This document shows positions 11,601-22,546 of a DNA stretch of 64,000 nt, piece after piece (position 1 is the stretch's first letter; the number at the start of each line of letters is the position of its first letter). The notes below the pieces were generated by a model. It had not been told where the DNA came from. It did no database searches and worked only from the letters and a program-made list of their open reading frames with translations. The translations under genes were made by a program, and so were the position numbers. Source of the stretch: Dermacentor variabilis (taxonomy: Eukaryota; Arthropoda; Arachnida; Ixodida; Ixodidae); assembly GCF_050947875.1 (NCBI RefSeq), contig NC_134573.1:70929315-70993314 (forward strand). The letters run 5' to 3'.

Positions 11601-13865
11601 AATTATTGGAGAAACCCAATTCTCTGAATTTACAGAGGGGGCTAAGTGCCATCACTTTGGTGCAAGAATTAGTAAGAAAAAACCTAGCTCAAAATGCCCA
11701 CAACATCACACATGCTTTGTTTAGGGAGGCAGCCGAAAATACTCAATACGAAGACCATTCTCTCCTACGGTTCCTAAGAGGGATCACTCGAATGTTTCTT
11801 TGCTTCATTGCTGAGTTCAAGGCTCCATGTTATGCTGGAAGAAGTGATTCATTGATCAGACTATTCCAAAATTCCCGCACAATCCGCGCAAATTTCAAGA
11901 AGACTTTCTCCAGGGAAGTGGACATCTTGTTAAGAAAAAGTGAGCAACTGTTTACCCGGGTGCTGGTGAGCCCCTGAACCCTCGTGCCCAGGCGTGGAAA
12001 TGTTCTTGTAAACACGCAGATCATTTAAGGAACCTATCTTGGGCAGTCCCCACTGTAGGTGCAACCATACCGCACCCTTTCGAGTATATAGGTCCACCAA
12101 TAGAGTGAAATCCACGATGCAAAAAATGTTTCAAATCACTCCCTGAAACGAGACAAGCTGCTAATATTGGTGTCAGGTCCTATTCACTTGAGCCTGGTAG
12201 AATGTCGACCGCTTGCTCCTTATCTCGGATCAACAACCTCAGAGGCTAGCACTCTTCTACCCTTGGGAGAAGGAAGTCAAGATTTCTCTCATCAATGGAA
12301 CATCCAAACTACGGTCCGCAATTGGCTGGTTTGTTGAAGCAGAGTTTCCCCTGGCGGCCTCTCTCATGAATAACCTCGAACACCTGACTGGATTGAATTG
12401 GCCGAGCGAGTCCCTGAAATCTGACCGTACTGGCACCGGTGTTCATCACTACAGTTCCCTGCGTCAAAGTGCCGGCGGATTTTCAAGTGTTAATCCTAAC
12501 GGATTAAGGTTCATTTCCGAAACAGGGGACGAGATGACCTTCTGTAAAACAAAAAACTGGGACTTCATGTATCAACCAACTCCGTTATTTGGGCACTTAA
12601 CAGTTCTGGAAAGAGAGTTGTTTGCAAAACGAGGATGAGTTCCCTATCGCATGAATCCGTCCTGCCAAGGATGTTTTCGCGAGGTTGAGGAGGTATGCTT
12701 AGTCAGCGAGGAAGAGTTTTCACCCCAGAATTGCTCTCCTGTGTTGAAGGAGATGATATTGACTTGCGAAGAAACTGTGACCCATGAACGCATTCCTCGT
12801 CCCATCCTAAACGGCGACTGGAATCGACTTACCCCGTATGAACTGTCATACCATGTCGGCGTAGCTCAAGGTTTGACCTTTGGAATATTTTCTATTGAAG
12901 GAAGACGCGGGGAACAAGATCACAAGTTGTTTCCACTGACTTTCCGAGCAAAAGTATCCGTAAATGATTATGTAGTAGGGTCACTAAAAGGGGTCATGAA
13001 TGCAGGCATTTGTCAATCTACGTATCACTACAACATGATGACAAGGAAAAAGCCCATCGTGATAATTACGGATTGTACTTATCGCCTAAATGACCACCTT
13101 CTAACAAATGAAGCATTTCTGTCTTTTGTGATTGATGAATCTGTTTTGAGTGCACTGGTTCGTACAAGGAGAAGATTGGCCCCGACCTTCCCTTCAACTA
13201 ACAATGATGCTGGACAAATTGTAGTAGACCATCCGCATAGTCTTTTTTTCACAGAAGGTTTATTCCCAAGCAGCCTACAAAGACTGGTCAAAAACCCTCT
13301 GGGTGTTTTCTGAGTTACAAGGACCAAAAATGATGACACTTGCAATATGTTGCCAGCGCCTGTACAGATTGTTTGTTGGCAATCTGTACGGAAGCCAATT
13401 CTCAAGAGAGGTAGTGTAGCTTCACTAAAGACAATATTGACCCACTACTCTCTGAAGGTTCAAGAGGATCCAGAGGATAGACGTAAGTTTTCTGACATTT
13501 GGAGAAATCATCCCGAGTATGTGGGAGACATCTATTACACTCCTCAAAAGATACGATTTGCTGGTTCATGTTTGCCTTTGTTGGCAAGGTCTCCACCGGT
13601 TGAACCGAGTCTTTGGGGCGAAGAACACGTCTGTTCGACCACTAGCGTTCGCATCAACTTCGCCGCCACAAAATCCCCATCTCTAGCAAACTTGATAATG
13701 GTACACCTAAATGTGCCGTTGATGTCAGGGCTGCGACTAGCTCAACTGGCGACAGGAGCACATTACAAAATTCGAGGGATTCTGGCTCGGACCCCATGGA
13801 AAGGGGACCTGCTCTGTGTTGGCGACGGCTCAGGAGGAATGACAGCTGCAATTCTGCAAGTGTAA
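8667..13865 (+). pseudogene. L: Rhabdovirus L (RNA-dependent RNA polymerase) pseudogene, C-terminally truncated
   Basis: L proteins carry polymerase, capping (PRNTase) and cap-methylating domains. In order I see: an acidic N-terminus from the ATG at 8,667; conserved region I (near 9,600); a KEREVK..GRFFALMSW block (10,370-10,430); the polymerase GDNQ motif (10,917-10,928); YLDPSLGGISGMAL (11,405-11,450); the PHPFEY and YLGSTTSEAS capping blocks (12,070-12,250); a VHHYSS segment where HR is expected (12,441-12,458); and the methyltransferase GDGSGG motif (13,821-13,838). Stops or shifts occur near 8,808, 9,399, 9,545, 9,734, 9,901, 10,640, 11,076, 11,162, 11,380, 11,975, 12,636 and 13,311. Rhabdovirus L is about 2,100 residues, so roughly the last 400 are absent. 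The match may continue some 60 bases past 13,865. Confidence 0.93.
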
Positions 13866-13945
13866 CCTTTATGGATTGATAGCTCTTTTTCACATTACTT
13901 GAATGGGGTGAATTCTCTTACAGTCCACTACTTCGTATCGCCTTC

Positions 13946-14950
13946 CTAAAATACACTAGGAACAGCAGCAAGAACCCTGACCACCCCGATTAGTAGTGCT
14001 ACACAGTGGCCTATGAGTAGTGGTTGCTGTATTGCTTTAAGAACTAAAATGTCTCCCGGCGTCGCCAGCGCATCACGTTCCCTTGGGAGCAGGATTCGAC
14101 TGAGAGTGTGGTTCTGGTGCATTTTTTCCAACGTGGTAAAGAAGCTCATAGCCGTAGCAGCCAAGCATCAAACCCCGTCATATTATTCTGGTTGACACCA
14201 TTAATGCGATTTGTTCCATCTGGCTCATTATTCTTAGTAGCGGCATATGGGCAGTGTACACAGTTTTGTGACAACCAGCAAGATAGAGTTCAAAATGTTT
14301 CATTGCAGATACAATTGCTGCCACTTCCTTAAACCTGCGTGGAGTTTTGCTTGCTTTTTTTCCAATGTTGAGGATGCAAAAGATACTGGTGCTTCGAGAC
14401 CTTCGCCACCGATTCATGAGAGGACAGCTTTCAAGCCGTAAGGTGAAGCATTGCATGGCAGTACAAGGTCACGTAGCTCATAAAAGTGGCTTGGTTTTCG
14501 CACCAAGCTTAGAACTGCTTTCAGTCACTGAAAGGCAGTGCTTTCACATCCTCCCCAGTTCCACGAAACTTCTTAATCGAGCAGTTTATGTAAGCTTTCT
14601 GCTAGTTATGCTCGATACTGCAGGAAATCGTTATAAGAGCTGAGCATTCCAAGGATACTTTTATCTCCGTATTGTTATTCAGCTCTAAAGTTCTCCCTGG
14701 TGGCTTTCTACTTTCCAGCTGTTGCTCTGGTGCCTCCATAATCAGCTCAGTAGCCGAAAAACCCTACAAACAGTGTATCAAACCCAAACTTTTATTTCAA
14801 AACACTGGCTCCTGCACTTTCTAGTGGTCCCAGGACTGCTTTTAAGGATATTGTTGCGGTGCAATGATATCACTGGCTGCGACAATATCATCGATGTGCA
14901 CACTTGCGCCGTGAAGTCCAATAAGCAGAGGCCATGAACTACGGGAATAA
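13946..14950 (-). pseudogene. Ty3/gypsy pol remnant (RT and RNase H fragments)
   Basis: On the minus strand I read a YxDD-like box (ASVHIDDIVA, near 14,890-14,915). Further on comes the RNase H opening block (RFKEVAAIVSAMKHFELYLAG, 14,270-14,340), which matches the 'LAIV.A..HF..YL.G' start of gypsy RNase H, and then a weak continuation to about 13,946. Frames change repeatedly and there is no long open frame. It lies on the strand opposite to the viral insert and begins about 80 bases after the last viral codon. It is not clearly the partner of the gypsy gag remnant at 5.5 kb, which has the other orientation. Confidence 0.55.
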
Positions 14951-15848
14951 CAAAAGCGCCATGGTAATAGTGAGAGGGACATGATTGACTCAGTAGAGTG
15001 ATTTCGCTTTGGTCACAGCGAGATCTTCGGAGGGGCTTTCATCTACTCGCGATTGCAGGTATGCCTGCTGGAATGTGTCTTTTGGAAGAACCATTCACCT
15101 TGGCATTCAACTCATTCATTGTCGAGAGGTTAAAGATTTGACCTAAAAGGAGGGCTCATCGTGAAACAGTACATGCCACAAAGGCACACCGTTCCATTTT
15201 TCTAGTCAATAATGCAGAGTAGTGGCCCATGGAACGAACTGCATGGTTTCCTCAAGCCTCCAGTAAGTCTAGTTCCTCGTGTACTGCCAAATGCAAAGCT
15301 GGTGGCCCTTCATGGCACATCAGGAATATCAATGTAACTCCTAGTAGCAAATAAACAAGCATTGGTTCACCAGTGTGCCGGCTGTGTGCCTATTGAGCAC
15401 GCCATGATGAGTCAAAAGTTAGCCCAGGTTTACAAGGGTCGCAGTGTTTATTCTGGAAATCCCAAATCAAAGAGCCTTGTCCGACTACCTCCTTGGCCTA
15501 GGACGATATGGAGGTAGTTGTGTGGTCTTGTTCCTGAGATGGAAACTGACTGAGTTAGCATCTTAGGAGCGCTATTTTATGTTTTCTGTCCAGACCATAT
15601 GTGCAATAAAAGGTCTGTGGGTTCCAGCTGTGCACAGCAATCGGGCCTGTGAAGTCAAAATGTCTCTTTGGCAACTAGTGAGTGTGATGCTAGTAAATCC
15701 ACCTCCATGAGCAACAGCTGTTTGCTAATTGTCAATTTCATTGCAACCAGTGTTGGCAGACCAAACTGCACATTGTTCAGGATGAAGAGTTCTGCCCACT
15801 GTTACTACTGCACACAGCTGTTGGTGTAGAGAAAGCAGGAGCACAATC
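14951..15848. other. No recognisable feature
   Basis: I see no coding family, RNA gene or repeat with a partner in the window. The start may hold unreadable upstream pol sequence. Confidence 0.3.
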
Positions 15849-16360
15849 AAACTTATTCTGAAGTTGGAGTCACGTGCAATTTTGTTTCTTGTTATTCTCA
15901 TGCAGTGGTCATCCCTAACATTTTACAAAATGCAGACATTGTGAAAGCATTTCCTGCATGCAATTGAAGTGCTTGTACACATGCTGACAGGAGTATGGTG
16001 CCGAAAATCCTGTTTTTTTGGACGTTATGGTATGGTTGAGTTCTGTCTTGTTGCAGTGAAAGTGGTACAATTTGTAATTCTGTGGTTATTATTATTCTCG
16101 TGCAGCACTCATTCTTCCACTCTCAAACTTGTTCGGAAATTGGAGGCATGTGCGATTCTGTTTGTTATTTTCATTCAGCATTGATTCTTCACATTGTACC
16201 AAATGTAAACATTGTGAAAGCATTTGCTGCATTCAATTGCAGTGCTTGTACAGATGCGGACAGGAGTATGGCGCAGAAAATACAATGTTTTTTTTTACCT
16301 ATTGGTATGGTTGAGTTCTGGACTCTTACTGTGGAAATCGTATAATTCACAATCCTGTGC
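15849..16360. repeat. Two-unit imperfect tandem repeat, period about 273 bp
   Basis: The segment with GTGAAAGCATTTCCTGCATG at 15,941 recurs at 16,214 (GTGAAAGCATTTGCTGCATT). The similarity extends on both sides, including AGGAGTATGG and TATGGTTGAGTTCTG. The units have diverged, so this is an old local duplication. No conserved frame runs through both. Confidence 0.7.
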
Positions 16361-16403
16361 AAAAGTTGATGCTGAATAAAAAGCTTATTCACCTTGGCCT
16401 TTA

Positions 16404-16655
16404 TTAAGCTTTGGACCCTTGTTGTGCTTTGAGATGCTCCTGAACATCACAGATATTGGTGGGTACGAACATTTTATCAGTGCACCATTCGATCACCAAT
16501 GATATGACTGGAATGCATGTTTTATAAACATAAAGATTGATGTGTGCGGTGTGATCACACAGCACGTTTAGACCTGTGACACCCGCGTACTTAAGATAGC
16601 GATATTGCTCGGTAGGGATCCATTCGATCGAGCGTGAATTCGTTTTCTGCGCCAC
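16404..16655 (-). CDS. Unrecognised short ORF followed by a poly(A) signal
   Basis: An ATG-led frame of 83 codons on the minus strand (RSIEWIPTEQYRYLKYAGV near its start) ends in TAA, and an AATAAA hexamer directly overlaps the stop (CTTAATAAAGG). The composition is protein-like and not repeat-derived as far as I can see, but I recognise no family. It could be the last exon of a host gene reading leftward, or chance. The Kozak context around the ATG is ordinary. Confidence 0.3.
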   Translation of the reverse strand: MAQKTNSRSIEWIPTEQYRYLKYAGVTGLNVLCDHTAHINLYVYKTCIPVISLVIEWCTDKMFVPTNICDVQEHLKAQQGSKA

Positions 16656-17307
16656 AGCTCAAGAAACTTGACACGGAGCGCAGGGCCGTGCAACAGCGCA
16701 AATTTTTATCCTGATTGGCCTCGATCGGCATCAAAAGAAATCCGAGCAAGAACTGTTGTGAGTGAATGAACGGAGTCCAGACGCGCAAGTACGGCTACAC
16801 GGGCGGCAGAACGGGTACCCGTTTTCTTTTTTGCATTTGGCACGGACGCGCATATAGATTCATTCAAGAACAAAAGTGAATACAAAACTAACGTTTGCGG
16901 CACCCCCACTGTGTTAACTACCGCTGAACCAATATAGCAGACAAAGTGAAACTTACCTGTTTTTTTCAACATTTCGATGCACCGCGACCTTCTGGCTTAC
17001 AGCGCTCCCGTCGCTCCGTGGAGGCTGCAAAAGCTGGGGAGGCGGCGGCACTAGGGGAAGATGTTGCTAGGCGCTTTAGATGGCGCAAGGACTAGGCTCC
17101 CCTAGGGCGGAAAGTTACCTAGATCAGTAGTTCCCGTTGGTGCCGCGCGGGCGGCGCTGCAGTCGACCGGCTGCACAGGCGAGCGAATGTAAATGCGCGC
17201 CCGGCTACGGAGCTGGTTACGGCGAGGGACGACGGCGACGCGAAACGCAGGAACGGGAGCCAAAGAACTGCGCTCTAAAACAGTCTACATACTATATTAA
17301 GGAAGCG
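16656..17307. other. GC-rich region without a supportable gene
   Basis: The stretch near 16,980-17,270 is CpG-rich and resembles a dispersed repeat or a promoter-like island. I can support neither directly. Confidence 0.25.
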
Positions 17308-17508
17308 TTTAGGTGCCGCCATCTTGGGCTGTTAACGCTGCTGTTTTCTGCATTTAAAGACGCAGCGTGTGTTGCTGCAGTCAATTCGTAACCATGAAAA
17401 TAGTTGTATAAATACGTTCAGCGTTTCATGACCATGTTGCATCACTTTACGTCTGATAAAAAAATAGGAATTGTTTTGCAACAGGCCAAGATGGCGGCGC
17501 CCGTGAAA
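17308..17508. mobile_element. Small inverted-repeat element (MITE-like)
   Basis: The left end has GTGCCGCCATCTTGGGCTGT, and its near reverse complement (ACAGGCCAAGATGGCGGCGC) lies at 17,480-17,499. That gives inverted terminal repeats of roughly 27 bases around 150 bases of AT-rich non-coding DNA. No target duplication is certain. Confidence 0.5.
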
Positions 17509-18110
17509 CCTATATAAAATCGTATATATACTTTTAAAATATGAAAGCACTCAACTGCGCACAATAAGCACAGTGTTACAGATACGCAATACAGATAACA
17601 CAAGCAAATAAGTCAGAAAAAAGCAGTAAGTACATCGAATTCCCCACGATACTTTTTCAGCAAACAAAATGCAAGAAATATGTAATTTAGCCTTGCAAGA
17701 CAGTGAATTGCCAATATTCATTTCTCAGTAAGGATACGAGCTTTCCCTTTTTTGTGCTATCTTTTAAACACGTGCAAGATCATTCATCTGCTTGCAAAGG
17801 ATGCTTCAAAAGTATGTCAGTCGCACAGTTTGCTAGCAACCTGGCTAACTGCTACACAGATACGTACACAATAACTTCAGAAAGCCTAAACTGGCTAATT
17901 GCTACACGATACCTTCACAGATAAAACTTTGCGTTTCAGAAACACATTCGCTTGCATACAGAAAAACAGCTATAATAAGAATACTAGTGTCACGAATGCG
18001 ATAAGTTGTATCATTTCCTAACTGCACGAACACGAATTAAGTTCACCCACAAGCAAAACTACGTGCCCAGGAAAAAAAGCAGCATGAACACAACTGATAT
18101 AAAAGTTTGC
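17509..18110. other. No recognisable feature
   Basis: AT-rich non-coding DNA. If the THAP exon to the right belongs to a live gene, this would be its first intron. Confidence 0.3.
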
Positions 18111-18263
18111 CTTAGTGTTTGCAGTTGATCTGAAAGCCTTTCGGGGAATGGCACGCATCCACTTTGTTTGCATGTCCCTATATTTGGGGAAAGGAAAGAA
18201 TGGCACCCTCGTCCCAGTATCGAAATTGCCGGCGCATACCGGTACACAACACTTGTTCGGCAT
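18111..18263 (-). CDS. THAP-type zinc-finger exon, partial
   Basis: An ATG (18,263, minus) opens MPNKCCVPVCAGNF, followed by VPFFPFPKY, KWMRAIPRKAF and ANTK. This matches the first two thirds of a THAP DNA-binding domain: the C2 pair, the FP element and the W. The closing C-x2-H pair is not clearly present before the frame loses meaning. THAP exon 1 often stops near this point, and AAG|GC at 18,111/18,110 could be a rare GC donor, or the copy may be truncated. THAP domains occur in P-element-like transposases and in host regulators. No second exon is visible in the window. Confidence 0.5.
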
Positions 18264-18469
18264 CGTCAGCGATACGAACAAATATGTACGGTAGACGCTA
18301 CAGACGTAGCACAACACACAAAGACACCACGTTTTTAGGAGCATCAACGAACCCTAACTGCCAAGCGAACTGACCGCGTTGAAAGCAAGGAAAGTAATGT
18401 CTTTGCCGTTGGAGCTGCGCTGTCGGCCGGCGGATTCTCACATCAGAATTTTGGGCGCAGGCCTAGTCA

Positions 18470-18611
18470 AGCGTATCGGCAGCGTGCTTCCGTATTCGTT
18501 CCGAGTTATACCAGGTGTTGCGTATACCCGCCGTTCCAACTCAATGTACATGTATGAAGTGGGGCAATTATATAACTCAGAATGAATACGGAACCACGCT
18601 GCCGATACGCT
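18470..18611. mobile_element. Inverted-repeat element with 41-base arms
   Basis: The left arm 18,470-18,510 (AGCGTATCGGCAGCGTGC...) is matched by its reverse complement at 18,571-18,611 with only a few mismatches, around a 60-base centre. It is non-coding and MITE-like. Confidence 0.65.
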
Positions 18612-19729
18612 TCACGTGGACAAGAAATTATGTTTCTACTAGCTGCCCAAGCGGTAGCCGTGACGTCACGGCAGATTATGAAAGCCACCGTTGTTATCGA
18701 CGAACGAGTGACTTGCACCAGATTTGCCAAGCGTGTACCGCTTGTGTCAGGCAAGCGCGCGTTGCTGATCCTTAGTCACAACAGCGACGCTCAGGACCTC
18801 AGCAAAAGCATGGAGTGCAGCGAAGCAAGAATCTGTTCACACGGCACGAACTGCTTCAGAGATTTCTTGTGTCGCTCATTCAAGAGCAACTGTGAAAAAG
18901 AAAGGTCTCCTGCCACAAGGGCCCACGCCGACCTCAAGCACGTGAGTGAGACTGCTTTGCTTCTAAATCTCGAATGCTGAAGTGCGAAGGCAAGCTCGTC
19001 ACGGTAAGACGTACGCAAGCCTTTTGAATTGGTCAAATCAAATTTCACCCAGCTTGCGTGCGTCTAGCGTCATTTGCTCACAGTCACCGCCCTTTCAATA
19101 CACAGAATGCTTTCCTAACGAGGAAATACCGCGGAACATTGATGTTTTACTGACCAAGCCCTGGGCTGCTTATAAGGCATGTGACGCTCAATGCCGGACC
19201 AAGGAAATGTCTGCATAGATCCTCCTTTGCCCCCCTCCCCTCCGGTAATTTCTTGTAGCGACAGCGCTAAAGGCATTTTCCAGTCGAACTCGCGTTGGCA
19301 CTGCAGCTCACTGTTGTAGAATAGGCCCTATAATGGTCACAGTCAGTTACCATGTAAAGTACACATTGCTAAGTAATTTAGGAAGGCGCCTCAGCCCTTG
19401 CATAAAATTAGGCCTTTGGCAAAGCTGTGATTCTGTGACCCGGGCCCCATGACAAGCGCGAAGTCTACTTGGAGTGCTACGGCCTCAGGAGGCAGTGGAC
19501 GCATTCCGCAGTACAGTTGTGTGCGGCACTATTAAACTAGCACTCGATTGAATGTATTGAAGTGTGTACCAGCAACTATAGACCGTTTTAATGAGGGCGC
19601 CGCTATTTCGCAATCACAGCCCCGTCTATCTTCCGCCGCCATGCTGGTGTGTGAGATGGCGCTGGATGGTGCACAGCGAAGATGCGTTTCAGATGAAATA
19701 GCAAGATTTATTGCGATATGAATTATACG
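18612..19729. other. No recognisable gene
   Basis: Short frames exist here but none resembles a known family. I see no splice-site pattern that joins them. Confidence 0.3.
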
Positions 19730-20215
19730 GACACGCCAGGCGCCTTTCCACTGTCGCTGTCACCGTGATGTTCGGTATATTGTCGAAGCGTGACAACAAC
19801 CTGGCTGTGCGCCGTATGCTGTGGGTGCGAGCGAAAGCGTGCCAGGGTTAGGCGAGGACGGTGGCTCGTTCTCGAGCAAGCAAGGTAGGAAAGCGGAGAA
19901 GAATCGCGCAGTCTTCCATCGCGCGCAAGGCATCGAGAGAGCGCGAGGGTGCGTTCTACTTTGGCGGCGGCTAAGCGCGGCCACGCGGGCCTTATCTTAA
20001 AAGCGATTTGCAATGAGTAAGAGCCTAGGTAGGCCGACGGGTGATAGCTTCGTGTGCGCTGTGTTCTCGCCGCTTGTTACTCGCGTTGAAGCTAGAGCCA
20101 GCACGAATGCTACCGCTTTCCTCACGCCAGCGTTTTGACAGCAAGTGTCCGCGATCATGGCATAAGATGTGTTTATGCTTGCCTGTGCGCGCGTGACATA
20201 TGCTTCGTAATTTAG
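19730..20215. repeat. Dispersed repeat, copy 1
   Basis: This copy shares a long diverged similarity with 27,730-28,290: both have GTATGCTG(T/C)GGGTGCGAG followed by GAAAGCGTGC, the TCTTCC(A/G)TC and GTGTGCGCTG-like blocks, and CCTGTGCGCGCGTGACA near the end. The family is unknown. No intact frame is shared. Confidence 0.6.
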
Positions 20216-21122
20216 TTAGCGAATGTTCATAAATTTATACGGCTAATGAAACTATTACGTATAGCTGGCTAATAATTTGCTATCTGATTCCTTTCTTTTT
20301 GAGTTACCTCAGAACAAACGTTTTTACGACTGGGAAACCTTTTACCATGTCGTTCTTAGCTTTGAGCTTTCATATAGCCGCAATATCGAACGGCGGCGGG
20401 CCTAAAGGCGCTGCCATCGCCCTGCCCGCGATCGAAATAGGAGGCGAGCCAAGCATAGAAATTCTCGATACGTAACATACGTGCAGCTTCTTATTTCTGT
20501 ATATCTAGCGCTGGATTTCATTACGGTATTACTCGGGTGACAGCAATCAGAAGTGTGTCCGTGTGCTATGCGGTGTGCCGCACCAGCATAGATCCCAATC
20601 TAGGCAAGTAGTCCCCGCAGGGGCGTCAGCAGGCGTTTTGTGTGTTACGACACCACGTACCCGAGCACACGAGGGTTGGAGCGTCCCGCGTGTAGCCGAG
20701 CGTGGCTTAGCCGTGTCCAGGGAAAGGGGGATACTGGGGATTGAGCCGATGCCGGGTGTTCGGACCTTTAAGGCCCCCCGGCGGAAGCAACACACCTCTT
20801 TGGCCTCTGCTTCACGTAGACGGCGCCCCTAGGCTGACCCACCCAGGGCAAATCGGCTGGTTGCCTTTTCCTGTCCCCCTCTAAAAAAATTTTTTTTTCC
20901 TATATACTTTCACCTCTAACCTGTCTTCTCTTCTTTTCTGTTACTTCTGCGTTTTCATAGGCGGCTTGGGTTGAACTTGCGTATATGCCCTCACTTGGGT
21001 GTGCTTATATTGGGTTATAGCAACAATTCACGGCCGGCGTCTGCCGCCTAAGTGCAGGTTACATGTTAAGTTGGTCTCCGTGGCGGGTGGCCGCCATTGC
21101 CGCCGAAAGTGACCGAAGCGTT

Positions 21123-22500
21123 ATGGGAGCACCTGCTTTTCCTCGTCTACTTGATCGTCACCCTCAAAAGAGGGGACGCACCGACGAAATACTAAGCCTC
21201 TTCAAACCGAAAGAAATTTTCCCCCGCTTTCAAGTTGTTCACAGCGAAAAAACTGAAAAACCAGCTCGAGCCGTATCCTTGTTTCTTGTAGCAAAAGGCT
21301 TGACTGATGCCCGCGGCCCAGGTTATAAGGTCACCAAAATGGCAAGCGGAGACCTCCTGCTTGAGATCCACAACAAAGAACAGCACGCTAAACTAAGCAA
21401 ACTTGTAACCTTTGGAGACATTCATGTCACTGTATCACCTCATCGTTCTATGAATACAGCACGCGGAGTAGGGTCTGATGGAGATCTGATCGACTTGACC
21501 GAGATAGAATTATTGGATGGCTGGAAAGAGCAACCTGTAACCAACGTACAGCGCATCATTATCAGAAGAGAAAATAAGGAAATTCCTACAAAGCACTTAA
21601 TCCTGACCTTTGCCACTTTCGAACTGCCACAAACCATAGAAACTGCATATACAAAGATAGCTGTCAGACCATACATTCCTAACCCAAGAAGATGCTTCCA
21701 ATGCCAAAGATTTGGCCACGGATCACAGAGCTGCCGTGGTAAACTCACATGTGCAAAATGTTGAGTTCAACGTCAAGCCTCAGACAAGTGTGAAGCGACA
21801 CCTCAATGTGTGAACTGTGATGGTAAACATCCAGCATACTCCCGATCAAAGTCCAAACTGGAAAAAAGAAAAGCAAATTATCACTTTAAAAGTAAACGAG
21901 AACATTTCTTTCAAGGAACCACGTAAAAGGTTCTCACCATTCCACAGCGCACCTTACGCTGATGCGGCGCGTCGGGGGGCGGCGTCGCAGCGGCCAATGC
22001 CAAGTGCCCAGCCCGCGTGCAGCGAGCAGGTATATTTGGCTCCTTCCCCCAGGGTGGAATTAGGTAAGACTACTCCATCCAACCAGCAAACAGGCCAGGC
22101 TACCCTTGAATTTCCGGCCCCATAAGAGTTACCTGGGGCAACCTGCGCTACACGCAGCGATCCCGCAGGAACGATAACGGCCCCGAAGGTAGGCACAGCC
22201 GAGGCTGCCTCAACATCCCCTGCCCTTTCCAGCGCTGGCAACAACCGGCGCAGCCAAATCCCGCAGGGAGCCCCATCGACCTCCGGGCTGGTGGGCGCAG
22301 GGGTCTTGCCTTCCGAGGTGAGACTCTCTCAAAAAACTTCTCGCTCGCAAGAGCGCGTGTCCGGCGCCTCACAAGAGACAATGGACACAACACCTATACT
22401 CACGGCGCACCAAGCGCCTAAGGAGCGGCGAGGCTCCCTCCAACGCTTCAGAAAAGGCAAAACCCCGGTTACAGGGCCTCGAAAGAGCTCTGTAACCTAA
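21123..22500 (+). pseudogene. LINE ORF1 (gag-like, zinc knuckles), family 1 copy 1
   Basis: It starts at the ATG of MGAPAFPRLLDRHPQKRG, chosen because the related copy at 38,782 begins at the equivalent point. It holds a nucleic-acid-binding region and a CCHC array beginning CFQCQRFGHGSQSC near 21,690. A TGA at 21,762-21,764 cuts the array. The later part, in shifted frames, is proline/alanine-rich and ends PRKSSVT at the TAA 22,498-22,500. A stem-loop sits directly before this stop (22,467-22,497). The product would bind element RNA. Confidence 0.8.
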
Positions 22501-22546
22501 TGCATCACTTCTGTTTATGTATACACAGCACCAATTTACTTTAAAT

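Larger units (their letters stand above)
7183..13865 (+). other. Endogenous rhabdovirus-like element (partial P - M-position gene - L)
   Basis: Three reading units lie in the order and orientation expected of a rhabdovirus antigenome. Between them are two junctions made of ATG, exactly seven A residues and CT. The L unit has the motif series of mononegavirus polymerases (GDNQ, PRNTase block, methyltransferase GDGSGG). N, the start of P, the L C-terminus and both genome ends are missing, and no G-like reading frame is visible between M and L. About a dozen frameshifts and stops make it non-functional. Remnants of gypsy retrotransposons lie on both sides. Junctions retained between genes imply that genomic, antigenomic or read-through RNA was copied into DNA. 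The family is rhabdovirus-like with good confidence; the genus is not determined. Confidence 0.9.
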
